Shown here in pieces: positions 33,881 through 35,767 of a DNA stretch of 35,767 nucleotides; the first letter of the stretch is position 1; each line of letters starts with the position of its first letter. A program made the position numbers and the translations under genes. Source of the DNA: Candidatus Kapaibacterium sp. (lineage in GTDB: Bacteria; Bacteroidota; Ignavibacteria; Kapaibacteriales; UBA4661); the NCBI GenBank assembly GCA_025363605.1, contig JANYDO010000079.1, forward strand, positions 1 through 35,767. Direction: 5' to 3'. Under the pieces are notes generated by a model. That model saw only the letters and a program-made list of their open reading frames with translations. It did no database searches and was not told where the DNA came from.

Positions 33881-35767
33881 TTACTTCTTCACTACGCGCT
33901 GCCGTACTATTTGCCCGTCCGCCGACTCCACGACGACCGTGTATGCGCCCGCAGACACATTGCTCACATTCACCACACCAGAGACCGTGCGCTCTTCCAG
34001 CACCACGCCACCGCGCATATCGTACAGACGCACCGTGCGCTGACCCGCACCGCCGATGCGTAGTTCCGTCTCCATCGGATTCGGATAAATGCTCAATTCC
34101 TGCGAAGCGCCCTGCTGCTGCTTTCCGGCAACTATTTCTACCACATCCGCAATACTGCCGCTTTCCCACGTCCGCTCTGTGCTTTCCTGTCCCGACGAAA
34201 CAGAACTCACCGATACGCCGCCTTCAAACAACGAGCGAGGCAATACCACACCATGACTACCGCCGTCGGGATTCTGCACCAGCAGTGCCACCGTCGGGCT
34301 GTTCCCCATCAGACGGAAACTCGCCGGTATCTGTGCCGTGAATGCTGTGTCGTTCGTTTGCGAAAGCAGCGGTAAGAATGTATTCCCTAATGATGAGGTA
34401 ATTCCTGCCACAAAATTCACTCCCCGCACCCGCAGAACACCGCCGCTTTGAAGCGTTACCGCACCAATCGTCGGCGGAGAGCGCCTGTCTATGCGTACCG
34501 CCGCTGTCGTGCTTTGTCCGTCCGTGTTCACGAGGCGCAGCGCCAGCGTGATACCGCCAAACACATTCACCGATGCAGGAACTTCCACCGTCGCGTCCGT
34601 CGAAGAATTGACCGTAATTCGTGCCGGAGCGCCGTTCAGCGTGGCTTGCGCCGTGCGGAAGATGTTCGCGCCCGCGAGACGTACACCGAAGGCACGTCCC
34701 GATGCCGTTGTCGAGATAGTAAGCGACTCCGCCGACAACCGCACCGCCGCACCTTGCGTTACGGTAACATTCACCGAAGCCGTCTGTCCGTCGGGGTTGG
34801 TGAGGGTGATAGTCTTTGTGCCGACCGACTGAACACTGCCCGGAAGCGTCACCACAACGCCCGTGCCGCTCACGCTCTGCACGGTGATGCTCTGCCCCGA
34901 TGTGCCGTCGCTCACCTGCGCTCGCACTCCTGCGAGGAAGTTCCTGCCCGTCAGCGTCATGATTGCATCGTTCCCCGTCGCAGCAAGCGCCGCAGGAGAA
35001 ATTGCGTCCGCCGTCGGTGCCGGAAGGCGATTGTAGATGATACCTAAGCCGCCCATATCCAAACTCGCACCCAAGCCGCCCGTAAGCTGTACGCGGTTGC
35101 TGACAGGTACACCGCCCACGACAGCGGTGATGGTATTGTCGTTCACCACCACAAAGTTCGTAACGGGAACGCCACCGATAAGCAGCCCCGTAGCGCCTGT
35201 GAAGCCTGAGCCACTCAGGGTGATGGGTGTACCAAACGTGACGCTGGAAGGCGAAAAATTGCCGATAACAGCCGACTGCGGCGCAGATGTGCCGGAAACA
35301 GCGCTAGTCGCTCCGGCAGCTACACCGATAAAGAAGCCGCCGAGAGAAAGAACGCCGGAAGGAGTAGAAACCACCACGAGCTGCTGCCCACCGGTAACAA
35401 TCGTGCCGCCGCCCAGAACTGCCGTTATTTGCGTATTGCTGTTCACCGTGAACGATGCTGCCGGAACACCGCCGAAGCTGACCGCCGTTGCGCCCGTGAA
35501 GCCTCTGCCGGTGATGACGACGCTTGTTCCCGGAAAGCCGGAGGCAGGGGTGAAGGAGGTGATGAACGGATTCATAGGTACAGGGTCGGTGAAGGTAATC
35601 GAAAGCCCGCCTGCGCCAAGATTCAAGCCCGTTACACCAGCCGCATTTCCGCTTGCAACGGCTGCATTTGCGAAGGCGAGGGTGAAGGTCGTATTATTTG
35701 CCGCAGCGTGGGCAGCAGCATTGCCTGTGAAGGAAATACGCGCAACGGTAGCACTGATGCGATTGAT
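33881..35767 (-). CDS. T9SS-exported TIG-repeat surface protein, 5' end outside window
   Basis: The frame is open without interruption to the right edge, so the N-terminus is missing and 628 residues are visible. It encodes a secreted or surface protein of TIG/IPT repeats: PFITSFTPASGFPGTS with GVPAASFTV (DNA about 35585-35395), IGNFSPSSVTFGTP (35300-35100) and a third near 35010-34780. Two further Ig-like repeats with the phrase NPDG/NTDGQ follow (34780-34260). A linker and a T9SS type A sorting domain end the chain (from about 34095: SIYPNP, VRLYDMRG, GAYTVVV, VVKK). It lacks the LRR, Fn3, HYDIN and cohesin-like parts and the SRAGGxRLI linker of the three giant genes, so it is a more distant relative. 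The upstream segment (ISFTGNAAAH ... TFTLAF) suggests another beta-sandwich before the repeats. Total length is unknown. Confidence 0.9.
   Translation of the reverse strand: MNRISATVARISFTGNAAAHAAANNTTFTLAFANAAVASGNAAGVTGLNLGAGGLSITFTDPVPMNPFITSFTPASGFPGTSVVITGRGFTGATAVSFGGVPAASFTVNSNTQITAVLGGGTIVTGGQQLVVVSTPSGVLSLGGFFIGVAAGATSAVSGTSAPQSAVIGNFSPSSVTFGTPITLSGSGFTGATGLLIGGVPVTNFVVVNDNTITAVVGGVPVSNRVQLTGGLGASLDMGGLGIIYNRLPAPTADAISPAALAATGNDAIMTLTGRNFLAGVRAQVSDGTSGQSITVQSVSGTGVVVTLPGSVQSVGTKTITLTNPDGQTASVNVTVTQGAAVRLSAESLTISTTASGRAFGVRLAGANIFRTAQATLNGAPARITVNSSTDATVEVPASVNVFGGITLALRLVNTDGQSTTAAVRIDRRSPPTIGAVTLQSGGVLRVRGVNFVAGITSSLGNTFLPLLSQTNDTAFTAQIPASFRLMGNSPTVALLVQNPDGGSHGVVLPRSLFEGGVSVSSVSSGQESTERTWESGSIADVVEIVAGKQQQGASQELSIYPNPMETELRIGGAGQRTVRLYDMRGGVVLEERTVSGVVNVSNVSAGAYTVVVESADGQIVRQRVVKK

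Overview
This window looks like chromosome of a member of the FCB group (Bacteroidota, Chlorobiota, Ignavibacteriota or Kapabacteria-like). Three things point there. Four secreted proteins end in a type IX secretion system (T9SS) type A sorting domain. Several start regions lack a clear Shine-Dalgarno sequence. Promoter candidates of the form TTTG-N19-TAnnTTTG, the Bacteroidota sigma consensus, lie upstream of several genes. The exact phylum cannot be fixed from this window; no rRNA, tRNA, CRISPR array or transposase was seen.

Layout. Positions 113-26442 are filled by three consecutive giant genes on the minus strand (3334, 2253 and 3014 residues). They are paralogues with the same order of parts: signal peptide; a long Gly/Thr/Asn/Val-rich beta-solenoid-like region; six or seven IPT/TIG immunoglobulin-like repeats; a plant-type leucine-rich repeat (LRR) block; an Ig-like domain; a fibronectin III-like domain; one or two HYDIN/ASPM-like beta domains; a cohesin-like domain; a conserved SRAGGxRLI linker; and a T9SS sorting domain. 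Gene-sized gaps of about 250 bases separate them and hold promoter candidates, one strong terminator and unusual inverted repeats, so they are probably separate transcription units.

Positions 26443-27271 hold a terminator-like hairpin, the frameshifted remnant of a small exported Kelch-type protein, and a strong terminator. Next (27272-29446, minus) is an OmpA-family outer-membrane protein with two OmpA peptidoglycan-binding-like domains and a polyproline linker encoded by a GGTGGC repeat. A 421-base divergent intergenic region contains a promoter candidate and a short reading frame broken by one stop codon. It leads to a plus-strand gene (29868-33797) for a large ABCG-type transporter fusion: TerB-like domain, degenerate FHA-like domain, ATPase, membrane domain, and a long coiled-coil insert before the last membrane helix. 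A perfect 15-bp bidirectional terminator separates it from a convergent, window-truncated fourth T9SS-exported TIG-repeat protein (33881 to the right edge).

Taken together this is a cell-surface locus. Very large multidomain adhesin- or receptor-like proteins are made for export by T9SS (whose machinery is not in the window), next to an envelope-anchoring OmpA protein and an ABC transporter with apparent cytoplasmic and extracytoplasmic sensing parts. Functional links between these neighbours are inference from proximity only.
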